Positions 48,433 to 60,370 of a stretch of DNA of 64,000 nt are shown here, one piece after another. Where the stretch lies: contig OY987266.1 in assembly GCA_963920665.1 (NCBI GenBank), forward strand, positions 25,098,248 through 25,162,247, in the 5' to 3' direction. Source of the stretch: Straminergon stramineum (lineage: Eukaryota > Streptophyta > Bryopsida > Hypnales > Calliergonaceae). Each line of letters opens with the position of its first letter. Within the stretch, counting starts at the first letter, position 1. A model generated the notes under the pieces. That model was not told the origin of the DNA and ran no database searches. It was given only the letters and a program-made list of their open reading frames with translations. The position numbers and the translations under genes are program-made.

Positions 48433-48884
48433 TTATGTGACGTCTTTGACTGTTTCTACTTTGCTGAGTGAGTTGGTCGGCTGTTGTAAATCCAAAAAGA
48501 TGCTCTCGATAATAGTGATGGACTCATGTGTTGGATTTCATCTCGACGTAATGCAATTCCGGTTGACCAGAAACCCTCACTGACGTCTTGGAAGTTGGAA
48601 TTTCCGTGTGGCGTTGCTTGCTAGTAGTCTATCTGATTCCAGGGTGATTCCGGGGAAGCAGTGGTGGTGGTGTGGATTCCATATTTTCATAGACAATGGA
48701 TTGGGAAGGATCAGGTGCGTCTACGGGTCCATCAGTGCCAGAGGGACTCAGGGCGGATTGGGCGGTGTTTATTCAATAACAAGTGCAATTTGTTTTTCGA
48801 GAAGCTATACCTCAAATTGTCTAGCAACTTTCAAAAAGGTCGGTCCCACTATCAAATCCTGCTTCCGCTTCTAGTGCATTAGGG

Positions 48885-49770
48885 TTGGAAAATCAAGGTC
48901 ATCAAAGGGAGGAAAATTATGAACATATGGGATTGGAAACTAGAGAGTTGAAAGTAGCAGCGCCAAAGAAGTTTTCTGGCAAGAAGGGAGGTGAAGTTTA
49001 CAAGTGGTTCGGCCAACTTCAATTGGTTTTTAGAAGTAAGCCACGCACATATTGTAAAGACAAGGATAAAATTGCTTTCGCTCTCTCTTATATGACAGGA
49101 ACATCACAAAGCTGGGCTATGCCCATTCTTCAGGCTCTTGATGAAGGACAACCGCATGAATTATTGCATGACTATGATCGGTTTCGAGCGGCAGTGATTT
49201 CAATTTATGGGGATATAGATCGGAGAAGCACTGCTGAAGATCGACTTGCAAAGATTAAGCAAACTGGGTCCGTAGCCTCTTATATTTCCACATTTAATGA
49301 ACATGTAGCGCAAGTGGACTAGAATGAATCTAGTTTGATGGCAAGGTTTCGTCCGCTTTAAGGACAAGATTTTGGATTCTATAGCAACGGTTGAAACACA
49401 ACCATGTAGGCTCCACGAATGGATGGCCATGGCCATTAGAATCGATGAACGACTGTGGACTCGACATCAAGGTTGTTGTCCACCAACTTCTCACTCCAAT
49501 TGGCAAGATCGTGTGGTGTGGCCGGCCACTCAAGGAGATTCTAGTCCTACTCCAATGGAGCTTGATGTAATCCATCTGACAACGGCGTTAGCAAAGACCG
49601 CGGCAGAGTGCTTAGAATATCAAAGACAAGGTAGATGTTGGGGTTATGGGTTGGTAGGGCATATTCGGGCTTACTGTCCAACAAACCCTTCAAAACCATT
49701 GTCAATTGCAGCCACTAGAGAAACTTCTGATTCAGGAAAAGGGAAGTCCCAAGACTGGACACAGTGATTT
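48885..49770 (+). pseudogene. Chromovirus gag relic
   Basis: Begins with a Met frame that reads KKFSGKKGGEVYKWFGQL and SYMTGTSQSWAM, the retrotransposon capsid (Retrotrans_gag) pattern. A TAG at 49320 and a frameshift follow. The frame 49372-49767 holds a nucleocapsid zinc knuckle, CWGYGLVGHIRAYC, in which the second Cys is Tyr. A TGA closes it. Confidence 0.85.
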
Positions 49771-49849
49771 GGTACCCGGGTTGGATACAAACCGCAATGG
49801 CTACAACAATGGGATGGGAGTCACCTTCAGAATCAAAGGACATGAACGT

Positions 49850-52800
49850 GGATTCACAAGAGGCCCTCCATCTACGAGCTATGATAGATCCTAAATCACA
49901 TTTAATATTGGATTGCACCATAAACTCGGTTAAAGCTCATAGCCTCATTGATTTGGGTGCAATGGGAGTTTTTGTAAATCCATAATTTATTAAAGAATGC
50001 CATGCAAAGATAAGAACCATGGCAGTGCCTAGAGAGGTTTGTGTTATTGATGGATGAATGATCAATCCGGGGTTGATTACAAAAGAAGCAATTTTGACTT
50101 TAAGCATTGGGCAACATCAAGAGACACTGATCGCCAATATAACATACATAGGAAAATATCCCTGCATTTTGGGGACACCGTGGCTTGGCCGGCATGATCC
50201 CACAATTCGATGGGCCTAGAAGACTGTTATATTTGATTCAATGTACTTCCGGCAAGCTTGCTTGCAAGATGGAGTAGGACACATGAACAAGGTTACAACT
50301 AGACTAGAATCGACTAAGGAGGCCATGCTTTGCCCCTGGAAGGTTGGATCAAAGGATGGAAGGAAGGAAGGACAAGGCTTGACCCAAGGAAAACAAGCCC
50401 CTAAATATTCAATGGTTACACCAAGAGCTTTTTGTTTGTTTGCCAAGGATGCTAAACTATATGCATTAGAAGTTGTAGAGGTATTAGGAGCTACTGAAGA
50501 AGTACAAATCCCTATTGTGTATCAAGATTTAAGTGGGGCTTTTAGTGAAGAGGCGTCTAATGAGCTACCGAATCATGGGCCATCTCATATGAGAATTGAA
50601 TTCAAGGAGGGTCAAAAACCTTGAAATATTGGATTGAGACCAATGTCACCTGCAAAATTAGAGGAACTACAACGTTATCTTGAGGAAAATTTGGGCAAAG
50701 GGTGGATTCATTGATCGAAGTCTTCGATATCGGCACCAATCGTTTTTGCTCAGAAAAAAGACGGGTCTATTTGAGTATGTGTAGACTATAGAAACCTCAA
50801 TAAAGTCACGGTACAAAATCGATACCCTTTACCATTAATTCCAAGGCTCATTGATTGATTAGTAGGGGCTACGATTTTTTCTAAGTTAGATGTACAGCAA
50901 GCATAGCACAAAATTTGAATGGCACTTAGGCATGAATTTAAAACATGTAAAAGTTGCTATGGCCTCTTTGAATATTTAGTGATACCTTTTAGGTTGACTA
51001 ATGCCCCAACACAATTCCAAGCTCATATGCAGACTATTTTTGCAGATCTTTTGGTGTCTTGGTTGTCATCTACTTGGATGATATTCTCATATTTTCAAAA
51101 AATTTAGAAGACCATCAAGCAGTGGTCCGCGAAGTTATTAAAAGACTACAACAACATGGATTGTATGTAAAGCTTTCAAAATGTGAATTCTATCGTCAAT
51201 CAGTGGAATTTTTAGGTATGATTGTATCAGCCAAAGGGTTACAAATGTGTATAGATAAGATCCAAGCTTTGCAAGACTAGCCTACTCCAACCACACTCAT
51301 GGAAGTCCAAGCTTTCTTAGGATTCTTGAATTTTTATCATCGTTTTATTCTAGATTATTCAAGAATTGCAGTCCTGCTCACCAGACTCATACACAAAGAT
51401 AAAACATTTCAATGGACTATGGAGGTTGATATGGCATTCAAAGAACTTCAATCTTCTTTTCTACAAGCACCGGTATTACTTCACTTGGACGTTGACAAAC
51501 CTTTCATAGTAGAGACAGATGCATCGGACATGGCTATGGGAGGCATCTTATCACAACGAGGTGAAGAAGGCCATTTACATCCATGTGCTTACCGTAGTTC
51601 CAAGATGTTGCCGGTTGAACAAAATTATGATATATACGACAAGGAGTTGTTGAGTGTGGTATTGGCTTCCCAAAACTGGTAGATATACCTTGAAGGTTCA
51701 CTACATCAAATCCAGGTTATTTCTGATCACAAAAATTTGGAACATTTTTTAACTACAAAGCAATTGAATTGCCAACATGCTCGATGATTTGAGCTACTTT
51801 CTAGGTTTGATTTTCAAATTCATCATAGATTAGGATCACTGAATGGAAGAGTTGACATGCTATCTAGAAGACCAGATTGTATGACACAAGATGATACTAT
51901 TTCAAAACCTTTATTAAGACAAGCTATGTTGGAGGCTTGCAAATTAGTTTGGAGTGATGAAATTATTATGGAAAACATTAAAAGGGCTATGATGGAGGAT
52001 GAGGCTCTTCAACCTCTATTAGCTTATTTTATGAATGGGCCTAACAAGGCTCCTGTAGATGTGCAGTAGCGGTTTGAGGCATACAGACTTACAAACGGCA
52101 TTCTTTATTTCCGTGACAAGATATTTGTACGACACGATGACGAAAAACAACACCAAATATTATGTTCAAGGTATGACATACCTACAGCAAGGCACCAAGA
52201 GAGAGCTAAAACCATGGATCTAGTGGCTAGGAATTTTTATCGGCCAACAATGAGACGATATGTTCATCGTTATGTAGACGGATGTGACTCATATCGACAA
52301 TCAAAGCCTAGACATCACGGCCACTATGGGCTACTACAACCAATCCAAGCGACTCAGGCTCCATGGAAAAGGGTAACCACTGACTTTATTGTAAAATTAT
52401 GGAGTAGTGAAGGTTATGATTCCATCTTGGTCGTAGTCAACAAAAATACAAAACTCGCTCATTTTGTTCCTATTAATGAAGCAATTGATTCTAGTGGAAC
52501 AACCACATTATATCTTCACCATATTTGGAAACACCATGGAACGCCAAAGGAATTAATATCTGACCGTGGACCAATTTCTATATCCAAGTTTATGAGACAT
52601 CTGTATAAACTCCTTCGTATTCACCCTTCTCCAACAACAGCATTTCATCCACAATCAGACGGGCAAACAAAATGTGTTAACCAGATATTGGAGCAATATT
52701 TACGATTGTTTACTAGTAGAAGACAAACCGATTGGTCAGACCTCTTACCTATTGCAGAATTTGCTTACAATAATTCACTACATTCGGCTACAAGTTTCTC

Positions 52801-53260
52801 CCTATTTTATGCAACTTATTGATATAATCCTGCTCTATTGTTCACAATTCCCACAACATCAACGGTCCCTGCAGCAGAGGAAAGGATTCAACAACTACAT
52901 GACATACATGAAGAAGTCAAAGTAATGATTAAAATAGCAAGCGACCAAGCTAAAAGAAATTACGACCAAGGGGGGTACAAAAACAACCGTCTTTTTAAGT
53001 TGGACAAAAAGTTTTATTGCACTGTGACAACATCACTACAACGACACCAATCAAAAACTTTGGCTCCAAGATTTCTGGATCCATTTTTAGTGGTTTCAAA
53101 AATTTCGGATCTCGTATATCAATTGAAATTACCTAAAGCACTTCGGATTCATAATGTTTTCCATGTATCGCAGTTGGAGACCTATTGGCCAAACACAATT
53201 ATGGGATGTAAGCTTAAACCACGTCCACCAATTGTGACCCCTAAAGGGAACATTGAGTAG
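49850..53260 (+). pseudogene. Chromovirus pol relic (PR-RT-RH-IN)
   Basis: Protease: LIDLGA near 49945, where the catalytic triplet should be D-S/T-G, so Ser is replaced by Leu. RT: KLDVQQA and YGLFEYLVIPFRLTNAP, then a frameshift near 51055 into YLDDILIFSKN (the YxDD core is intact). RNase H: ETDASDMAMGG and YDKELLSVV. Integrase: the HHCC finger has CDSY, losing the last Cys. DDE parts are TTDF, SDRG and PQSDGQTK, where Lys replaces the catalytic Glu. Stops at many points, several at positions where relatives have Trp or Arg. Confidence 0.9.
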
Positions 53261-53450
53261 GAGGTTTACAAAATTTTAGACTCTAAAAGAATTGCTTGTT
53301 GGAGAAAGTTACACTATCTTGTGGAATGGGCAGGTTATGGCCTAGAACAAAACTCATGGGAACCATTGGATATTTTAAAGAACGCCTAGGATGCTTTAAA
53401 AGAATTCCATAGTCTTCACCCTGATGCTCCAAGTCCACATGAAACCTAAA
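53261..53450 (+). pseudogene. Chromodomain relic at the end of pol
   Basis: After a TAG at 53258 the same frame reads EVYKILDSKRI and HYLVEWAGYGLEQNSWEPL, the classical chromodomain pattern (LVEWxGY..SWEP). Its place after integrase defines the element as a chromovirus. Confidence 0.88.
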
Positions 53451-53473
53451 GCTAGGACTTAAAGGGGGGGTAA

Positions 53474-53771
53474 TGTTATGACTACGTCGTAACTCGGGAC
53501 TTAGGTTCTCACTAGTGAAAGGTAGTTATGATGGTTTGCCATTGGTACTTTGACGTTGCCATATAATCCTAGTGAAGGGGGATTGTCCCTCACGTCACAT
53601 ATTGTTGAATACAACAGAAATGCATCATTTGGACTCATTGGTTGTCTTGCATTCATCGTGGCTTGATATGTTTGTTGAGCGTTGTCTTCATCTTAGGATT
53701 GGGAGGTTATCATGATCAAAGAAATAGTGAAGCATCAATAGTAATCCAGGTTTGGATTCTCCACCGTAACA
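53474..53771 (+). repeat. 3' LTR of the chromovirus
   Basis: 298 bp, TGTTATGAC..CGTAACA, no length difference from the 5' LTR. Confidence 0.95.
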
Positions 53772-53776
53772 TTAGA

Positions 53777-54719
53777 GGTTGCCAATTGCATTGGCGACAA
53801 CTAATCTTATTGGTGCCATTGAATTGTCAATAGAGGAAAACCTACTGGTACTATCAGAGTACTAGTAGAGTCATCTATTGGTCACCCTTCAATTGCTCAT
53901 GCTTCATACAAACATGAGTAGTCATTCTTTAGTGACAACATATTGGGATTTCATCATTGTTGTTTACCTAAAGTTTCATTGTATTCTAAAGTGTACATGC
54001 CACAATTAACCTCACATGCCATGCATTTCTGCTCCTTAGTACACTACAAAATGGTTGTTAGAGTGGACCTCCTTCCCTCCCATAAAACATACATCCTTGG
54101 TTGGAACTTCTTAGCTAGTCACATTCTATTCAATAGCCCACAAAAGTCTTGCCCCAACAAATAGAGTCCTATGGAGCAAACATTTGTATTGACACCTAGT
54201 ATCCTTCTACAAGTGATGACTGAGTGATGTATGTGTGGTGTCCCAATTCCCACAATCGACCAACACGACTTCATGTTACTTGAATGTAACTTTAGAAGTC
54301 ATCTTCTATCATTCACATTTCCGCCCACACCCACGTCAGCACAAGGCTTTCCACATTAGAAGCTCTAAAATTCACCCAAAAGTCACCATATTCTTATGTA
54401 AGTCACTTACTAGTCACTTTGAAGTGACGTCAAGTTACATTTTTGGACGAAGATGTCATTTTTTGTGACTGAGTCATCCATGTTGGACACCCCCAGCTAA
54501 ATTGCATCAACGTTGACGGCGTTGTGAACGGAAAACCGTGGATGATCAACCAACTTCATCCCTGTTGCATCTCATAGTTGTAATGCCAACTGCAAAATGA
54601 ATTGGACATGGGGGAGGTTAGGAATCTAGTGCAATTATGGATGTACCAATCATGTTTGAGTCAAATCGGACATGCAGTCATAGTTGCCCAATCACAAATA
54701 GGACTCATTTTTGGTAGTG
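53777..54719. other. Right part of the CACTA element with subterminal repeats
   Basis: Contains repeated AAGTCA/TGACTT motifs, densest at 54240-54480, and no coding frame that I recognise. Confidence 0.6.
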
Positions 54720-54765
54720 AAACGAACTGATTTCCATAGTGACCAATCTATCCTTATGGGATTAA

Positions 54766-55328
54766 TGTAAGTATATCTTTGGTTTGTTGTAGTCTTTGGG
54801 TTTATTCAAAGACATGTAAGTATATCTAAAACCAAAAAAATAAGCAATTCAGTATGGTTACATTATTATATTGAAAAAAAAAATTTGGATTTTTGTTGGA
54901 ATGTTGGTAGTCAATAGAGGATTTGTAATTCTCTAAGGATGCATTTTTTGGATATTGTATGAATAAACTATTAATTTTCAAAGTGTTGAAAAAAAGTGTT
55001 TGTAAAACTAACACATACTCTCATGAATAATGGGAGCACATTTTAGGCAAGAATTAGTTGACGTCAATTCTAGGAAGGGTTTTTTTCTACGTGATGTACA
55101 TGAGTTTGAAAACTTTAGTGCCCTTGAGCCATCATCCTACTTCTCCTAATTCATTATACATGGTTTCAAAAATGTCATTCAAACTAACTTTGTAGTAGGG
55201 AGACCAATTCATGCATAGAATCTATGAAAATCCAAAACAATAATTTAAGGTAGGAGGTCCAAAAAGCATGTGTTTATGAGTTCATTTCATGGAAAGGGAA
55301 GCAAAACTCTTCGAAATGTTTTTTAGAG
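54766..55328. other. AT-rich non-coding sequence
   Basis: No gene. 54826-55014 distantly resembles 3896-4120. Confidence 0.4.
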
Positions 55329-55330
55329 TG

Positions 55331-55997
55331 ATTGCAAGAAACTATTGTCTTATTTTTTGTTTTCTTGCCCTTAGATAGGTGGTTTTTTGCTCATAACTTT
55401 CGCATGGTTTGTTTTTTTCAAAATTAGTTTACTATCTTTAAATTGCCCTCCAAATGGATTTCTATTTTGGCCTTTCTAGAGTTTTTTAGTCCTATTTTTG
55501 ACCCAAAATTGCAAATTCAAAGCCACAAATTGGACATGCTGGAGGTCTACTTACAAGGACTAATGATGCATTTTTATGAAAATAGAAACATATCAATTGC
55601 ACACATGGGGTCAAAGTGACCTTCCTTTGTGCAAAGGCTACAAAGAGGGAAAAAAATTCCTACATTAATTTTTTGGTGCAATGTGAGTGCAATCTTCTCT
55701 AGCAAAAGGGCTTTTTTATTAAATGTTTTTAATTACTAAAAATGAAAAGATCCGTAGACCCCTATTTTGTTATTTTTTGCTCCCATTGGCTTTGTATTAC
55801 CCAGAAGTAGTCTGTAGTATTGCATAATACTACATAGTATTGAATCAAAAGTATAGATTTGTAGGCGCCTTGGATCAACAGTTATAATTTGTCGGCACGC
55901 TATTGACACAAAGTATTGATAGTTTTGCATAGTATTGTTAGTCTTATGGCCAAAAACTACACTTTTGATTCCTAAACATGGAGTATTTCTTGCAATC
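55331..55997. mobile_element. Element C copy 2, TIR ATTGCAAGAAA
   Basis: Left GTGATTGCAAGAAACTATTG; the right end read inversely is GTGATTGCAAGAAATACTC. The interior is collinear with 27121-27842. No coding frame. Confidence 0.85.
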
Positions 55998-58550
55998 ACC
56001 CTTCACTAAATTTTCATTGAAAAAAAAGTTGAATTGGCATCTCCCCCAATCATGGTTTCATATTTTTTGGACCTTTATCAAATTAGTCATGATTTTTTGA
56101 AGATGATCAATAAAAGCACCCACTTCCTGAAATGTACACAAGTGATTCATTAATGGAACATTGAAGAATACAAAATATACCTCTTCATTACAGGATGCTT
56201 TTAGGGTTTGTTTAATTTTTGGACCTCCTACTTTAGATTGTAGATTATTTTGGTTTCCAATTGAAAGTTTATGTAGGGCTTGAATTTATGAAACCCACAT
56301 AAATTAGTAAGCTCCAATGAACCAAATTTTCATCTCAATTGGTAGAGCAAGGTAGGCCATTATTAACTTTTATAACATTTTGAACATTTACCTTTTTATC
56401 CTTGCAAAAGACATTAAAAATTCTTCTTGCACAACATCTTGAGCTCATAATACAGAACTTTGTGAATCTTTAGAGTTCTTAAGTCAACTCAATGAACATG
56501 TATATTACATTGATTATTGTGAGGCTTTGGGGAATAAATGAGACATGCTTGTGTTCATCCATTATTACTTGATCAAAAATAGAATAATTTTGTAAGTGAG
56601 TTAGGATTTTGTACACTCTAGGACTTGCACTTATTTGAAGGATAAGTGCAATGAGTTGCACATGTGTGCAATGTCAAAGTAAAAATGAATTTTCTATATT
56701 AATTTGAGGAATATAGAAAAACAACTACAAGTTTAAAACAAAATTTGGGCAAATATAACAACCTTATGGAAATAGTTTTACACCAATGAATCACCAAAGT
56801 GTGTTTCTTACATCTGGAAATTCATGCTAAACAAACTTAATTTTTAGACTTCTATAAAACTTGAATGACCTTTTTTAGAAATATTTTCCTTAAATAACAA
56901 GTGTAATACTACTGAATAATATTTATCCTAAATTTTATCTTCAACTTTAGAAAATGAGAACTCAATAATACTTTTAACCCCTCATATTGTAAATTATTTT
57001 TAAAAATCAATGATTATTTCCTATCAAATTAGTTTTAGAAGATGGTGTGAGCGCCAAATTACCCACCCTTGATAATCCACGAACACAACCACATTCTAGG
57101 TTTCGACTAAGTGACTCCTACTTTGGGGTGTCTAAGCATGGTCCATAGTGCCTTCCAAGAAATGGATCTTTTTACTAAGTGCCTAAGTAACCCCCAATTG
57201 CAAGATTTGCTTAAACTACTTCCAATGTTTTGGGCTAACTAAAGGGAGGGCCCGCTAGATGATTTGGGTGGGACCCAACCCAGGGCAAAACTATCCTAAG
57301 ATACCTCTAGTTCATCTCGTGCCATTTCTAAAAATATAAGACTCGACCTTATCCAACCTTCCTAGCCAAAGTTATGGTTGGATGAAGTTTGACCGCCACT
57401 CAGTTCTTCAAACTTCATCCATCAATTACACCTAGCTCCCCAATTCAAAAAGACCCGAATTTTTTTTGAAGGGGGGGATTCACAAGGATTGTTCCTACCC
57501 AGATTTAGAATTGGACCATGATCGGGGATTTGTGCTCAATTTTCATCCAAGCCTTACCCAAACTTCATCCGCTAATTCCTCCTAACTTACAACTTGGAAT
57601 TGACTTTTTTTCTTCGGCCCTGGAACCTAGGTGGGAGCCTCCTTCTAATGTACTTAGTTCCCTGTCTTAACCCGGAGTTTAGCTATTCTTCATCCAACTT
57701 GATCCTAAACTCCATTTGGCCATAACTTTCTCAATTTTTGCCCGATTTGGGCATACTTTAGGGTTTTGGAAAGCCACGACCTTCTTTTCTAAGCTTATGC
57801 ATCTGAAAATGTCCTGACATACAGTCCTGAGGGTCTGTCTTTGGGGTAGGCCTCGGCCCTAGCTACTAAACTCTTGTTAAAATCCTAGGGAAAGTTTGGA
57901 GAGGTCGCACTCATACCTCAGAACTTGAGCTATTGATCGAGCCACCTAGAAGCTCTACCTCCTCTGCCATGAACTCCCGCACCATGAGACCATGAACCAC
58001 CATTCTAATCATGAAAGAAATTGATGCAAGGATTTAATTTCTGATTTCTCTCCCTATTTCTTTCTTCCTACCTTCTTTTCTTTTCTCCCACACTCTAAGG
58101 TGGACCAACTAACCCCAATCTTCCTACTACGCTAATCCTAAGTAAGCATCATCCCCTCTGCCAAGTTGAGCTACTTCTTACATCCTACTTCTTACGTCCT
58201 ACACTTACGTCTCACATTTAATCTTGGGGTGATTACCTACTTCTAATCCAAGGGCTTAAGTGAGCCTTGAGGATTCTCTCCTCCTACCTTATCTACCTCC
58301 ACTCCGAACTTTCAAATTGTCCTCTCTTATCACCTTCTTATTCTTTTGTTTGTTTGTTTGTTACTTCGATGGTGGTTTGCGGAAGACAATGAGTTGGATT
58401 CCCCACCCCGACGGTTTGGTTAGTGTAGTTGATTGTGTTGTGAGCCTTCGCCTCTCTTCCTTCTAGTTTTAGATTGTAGCTTCTTTTGTATCCTTCAGTC
58501 TTGGATAGCCCAAAATCCACCACCCTTTTCCCCCCCCAATGCATGAGCCA
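55998..58550. other. Non-coding; AT-rich to 57050, then GC-richer
   Basis: No gene in the AT-rich part. From 57050 the composition shifts (TC-rich phrases such as AACTTCATCC repeated three times at 57380-57570), without recognisable coding. It may be decayed retroelement DNA; that is inference. Confidence 0.4.
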
Positions 58551-58551
58551 A

Positions 58552-58775
58552 AATGCCACAGCACCTGATCCCAAAGCCCACCCTAGTAGCAGAACCCACA
58601 ACACCCGATCCCTAGAGCCTACCCCAGTATCGGAACCCACAGCACTCGATTCCCAAAGTCCACCCAATACCCGACCCTTTCTTGAACCCCAACCCGCTTG
58701 TACCGGAACTCTAGTACCGGGCCCCTTGTATTGGAACCCTAGTACCGGAACCCATAGCGCCCGACCCCCTGCCTT
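58552..58775. repeat. Degenerate minisatellite, about 50-bp units
   Basis: Units share ACCCACAGCACCCGATCCC-like and CCTAGTACCGGAACCC-like phrases, about four or five copies. The Pro/Thr-rich frame across it (58486-58797) is a by-product. Confidence 0.75.
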
Positions 58776-58812
58776 ACCCGGTTATTGGGGGTGCTGAGGG
58801 TGTGACTGGGCT

Positions 58813-60106
58813 TGTCACAACCCTCATCACAAGGCGTGCCCGTGCACCTTGGTGAGCAAGGGGGACATTGGGGATGACTCCCCAAGCCTTGCAAGAGATG
58901 AAGTGAGAGGGACTGGGAGTCCCGAGCGATCAAAGCGTGGTAGCGCTCTGTTCCGGACGAAGTTGAGTGTGTGTAACACATGCTTGAAAATTTCTCGAGG
59001 AGACGCTTCTAGCCGTTCAAAGAACGCATGATTTGGACTTGTGAGTCAAAAGTTATAGGCGTTCAAAGGTGAGAGTGTCCCGGTGGCGCCGGGACACTTA
59101 AGGGCTAGGAGAAAGGAGTTCATGAGGAATCTCTTCATGAAGTATGTCATGTAGCATATCCTTGGAAAGCTAAGAACACAAGGCTGCTAGATTGACAAGC
59201 ATTACAAGGTTCTAAGGTATGAGCCTCAAGTTATGGCGAAGAGAAGCACCGTGGTGAAGGCATGACGCCTCTCCCGGTGGACCCGAATCTTTGGAGGGCG
59301 ATAACTTTGCGAGGACTTGTCCAAATGGGGCAAGTGAGTAGTCCATCAGCATCTATTCGTCGAGCACATGTCGAAATTGGTCTCGCATGTGAGATTTGGA
59401 GCTCGGACCGCAAAGTTATGCCGGATGGAAGTTCAGAAGTCCCAAACTAGGGCAAATCGGGAGAAATGGGGTGGTCTTCCAAAACCAAAGTGGTTTTGGG
59501 AGTCCCCTTTGACATACAAGGGGGGGGGGATCTGCTGAATCTCACAGAGAGTACTATAGGAGGGATTGGTCTCCCTCCTCACTCCCTCTTGGAGCCTTGG
59601 TGAGTCCCGGTGACTCAAGGTTGGTGGTGTGGGGTCACCACCACTCCAAGGCACCATGGGACACTTGTGGGTGTCCCGTGGCACCGGTTGGGTAGAGTCC
59701 CACTCCTTGCTAGGCTATGTTGAGGTGTCCTGAATGGTGAGTCTTGGTTAGTAACGAAGTGGAAAGTAGCAAATACACAAGGAACCTAGTATGGAGTTAG
59801 GATGACACTCAAGGGCGGTTAGGACCATGGTGATTAGTGCCACCATGGGTCCTTACACAATAAGATGGAAGTTCCGCCCCATGTTACTAAGTAACATACT
59901 CTGGTGTCATGATGTGTGTGTGTGTGTGCTAGTAGTCCCAGTAACTGGGACTTAGCACAAAGAGTTGGAATGGGAGACTAACATTGGATGTGCGTGGCAT
60001 GTGCGGTGTTAGGAGAGCGTGACCCTTATTGCCACTAAGGTATTAAGTGCTTGGAAAGCATTAGAAAATGGATTTAAGGTGGTAAGTGTCATTAAGGAGC
60101 GCGACA
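58813..60106. mobile_element. Solo LTR, family A, copy 2, TSD GGGCT
   Basis: Starts TGTCACAACCCTCATCAC, ends GAGCGCGACA. GGGCT flanks at 58808-58812 and 60107-60111. 1294 bp, close in length to copy 1. Confidence 0.9.
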
Positions 60107-60370
60107 GGGCTGCTGCTGGACTGTTTTCTTTTCCTATCTTGGGCTCTAAAAAAGGAGGGGTAAAAGGTCGTGGTTTTGCTATTGGGTGGTGGGTTAGGTT
60201 TGCTTCGGAAAAAGCATTACTCTACTTGTCACTAATTGTTCCCTACATCAACCTTCACCCCTAGTTCCTATTGTTTCTTTTTGGGACCTAAACCTTGGTT
60301 TGTTCCCCTCGTGTTTTGGGAACTAAACCTTATAGGGAGAAGGGCCACGTGGTCCCACAGTTTCCCCCAT
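60107..60370. other. Spacer between two solo LTRs
   Basis: 264 bp with no coding content. It is not an internal domain, because each flanking LTR has its own distinct target duplication. Confidence 0.6.

Larger units (their letters stand above)
48135..53771 (+). mobile_element. Ty3/gypsy chromovirus, full length but decayed, TSD TTAGA
   Basis: A 5637-bp element with two 298-bp LTRs and TTAGA at 48130-48134 and 53772-53776. The order gag, protease, reverse transcriptase, RNase H, integrase, chromodomain is typical of plant chromoviruses. A polypurine tract (AAAGGGGGGG, 53461-53470) precedes the 3' LTR. I see no canonical tRNA primer site just after the 5' LTR. Every coding part carries stops or frameshifts, so it cannot be autonomous. 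Confidence 0.96.
44197..54719 (+). mobile_element. CACTA (En/Spm) element with TSD AAA, carrying a nested retrotransposon
   Basis: Left end CACTACAAGAAACTAGG, right end TTTTTGGTAGTG. AAA flanks both sides (44194-44196, 54720-54722). Subterminal zones at both ends are dense in TGACTT/AAGTCA motifs, as expected. It encodes a decayed DUF4216 region (45694-46299) but no complete transposase. Without the retrotransposon it would be about 4.9 kb. Confidence 0.93.
44006..54765 (+). mobile_element. TTAA MITE split by a CACTA insertion
   Basis: The left part 44006-44196 starts TTAACCCTACAAGGACG and carries GGATGACAAAGAATCC and AAAAGGGAGGTGTTG. The right part 54720-54765 continues with GATTTCCATAGTGACCAATC and ends TATGGGATTAA. 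Joined without the insert and one AAA, the length matches the intact 231-bp copies. Confidence 0.88.

Noticed and set aside
48433..48460. Primer-binding site of the chromovirus
   Set aside because: The bases after the 5' LTR do not match a plant tRNA 3' end that I recognise.
58486..58797. Pro/Thr-rich 103-codon frame
   Set aside because: By-product of a minisatellite.
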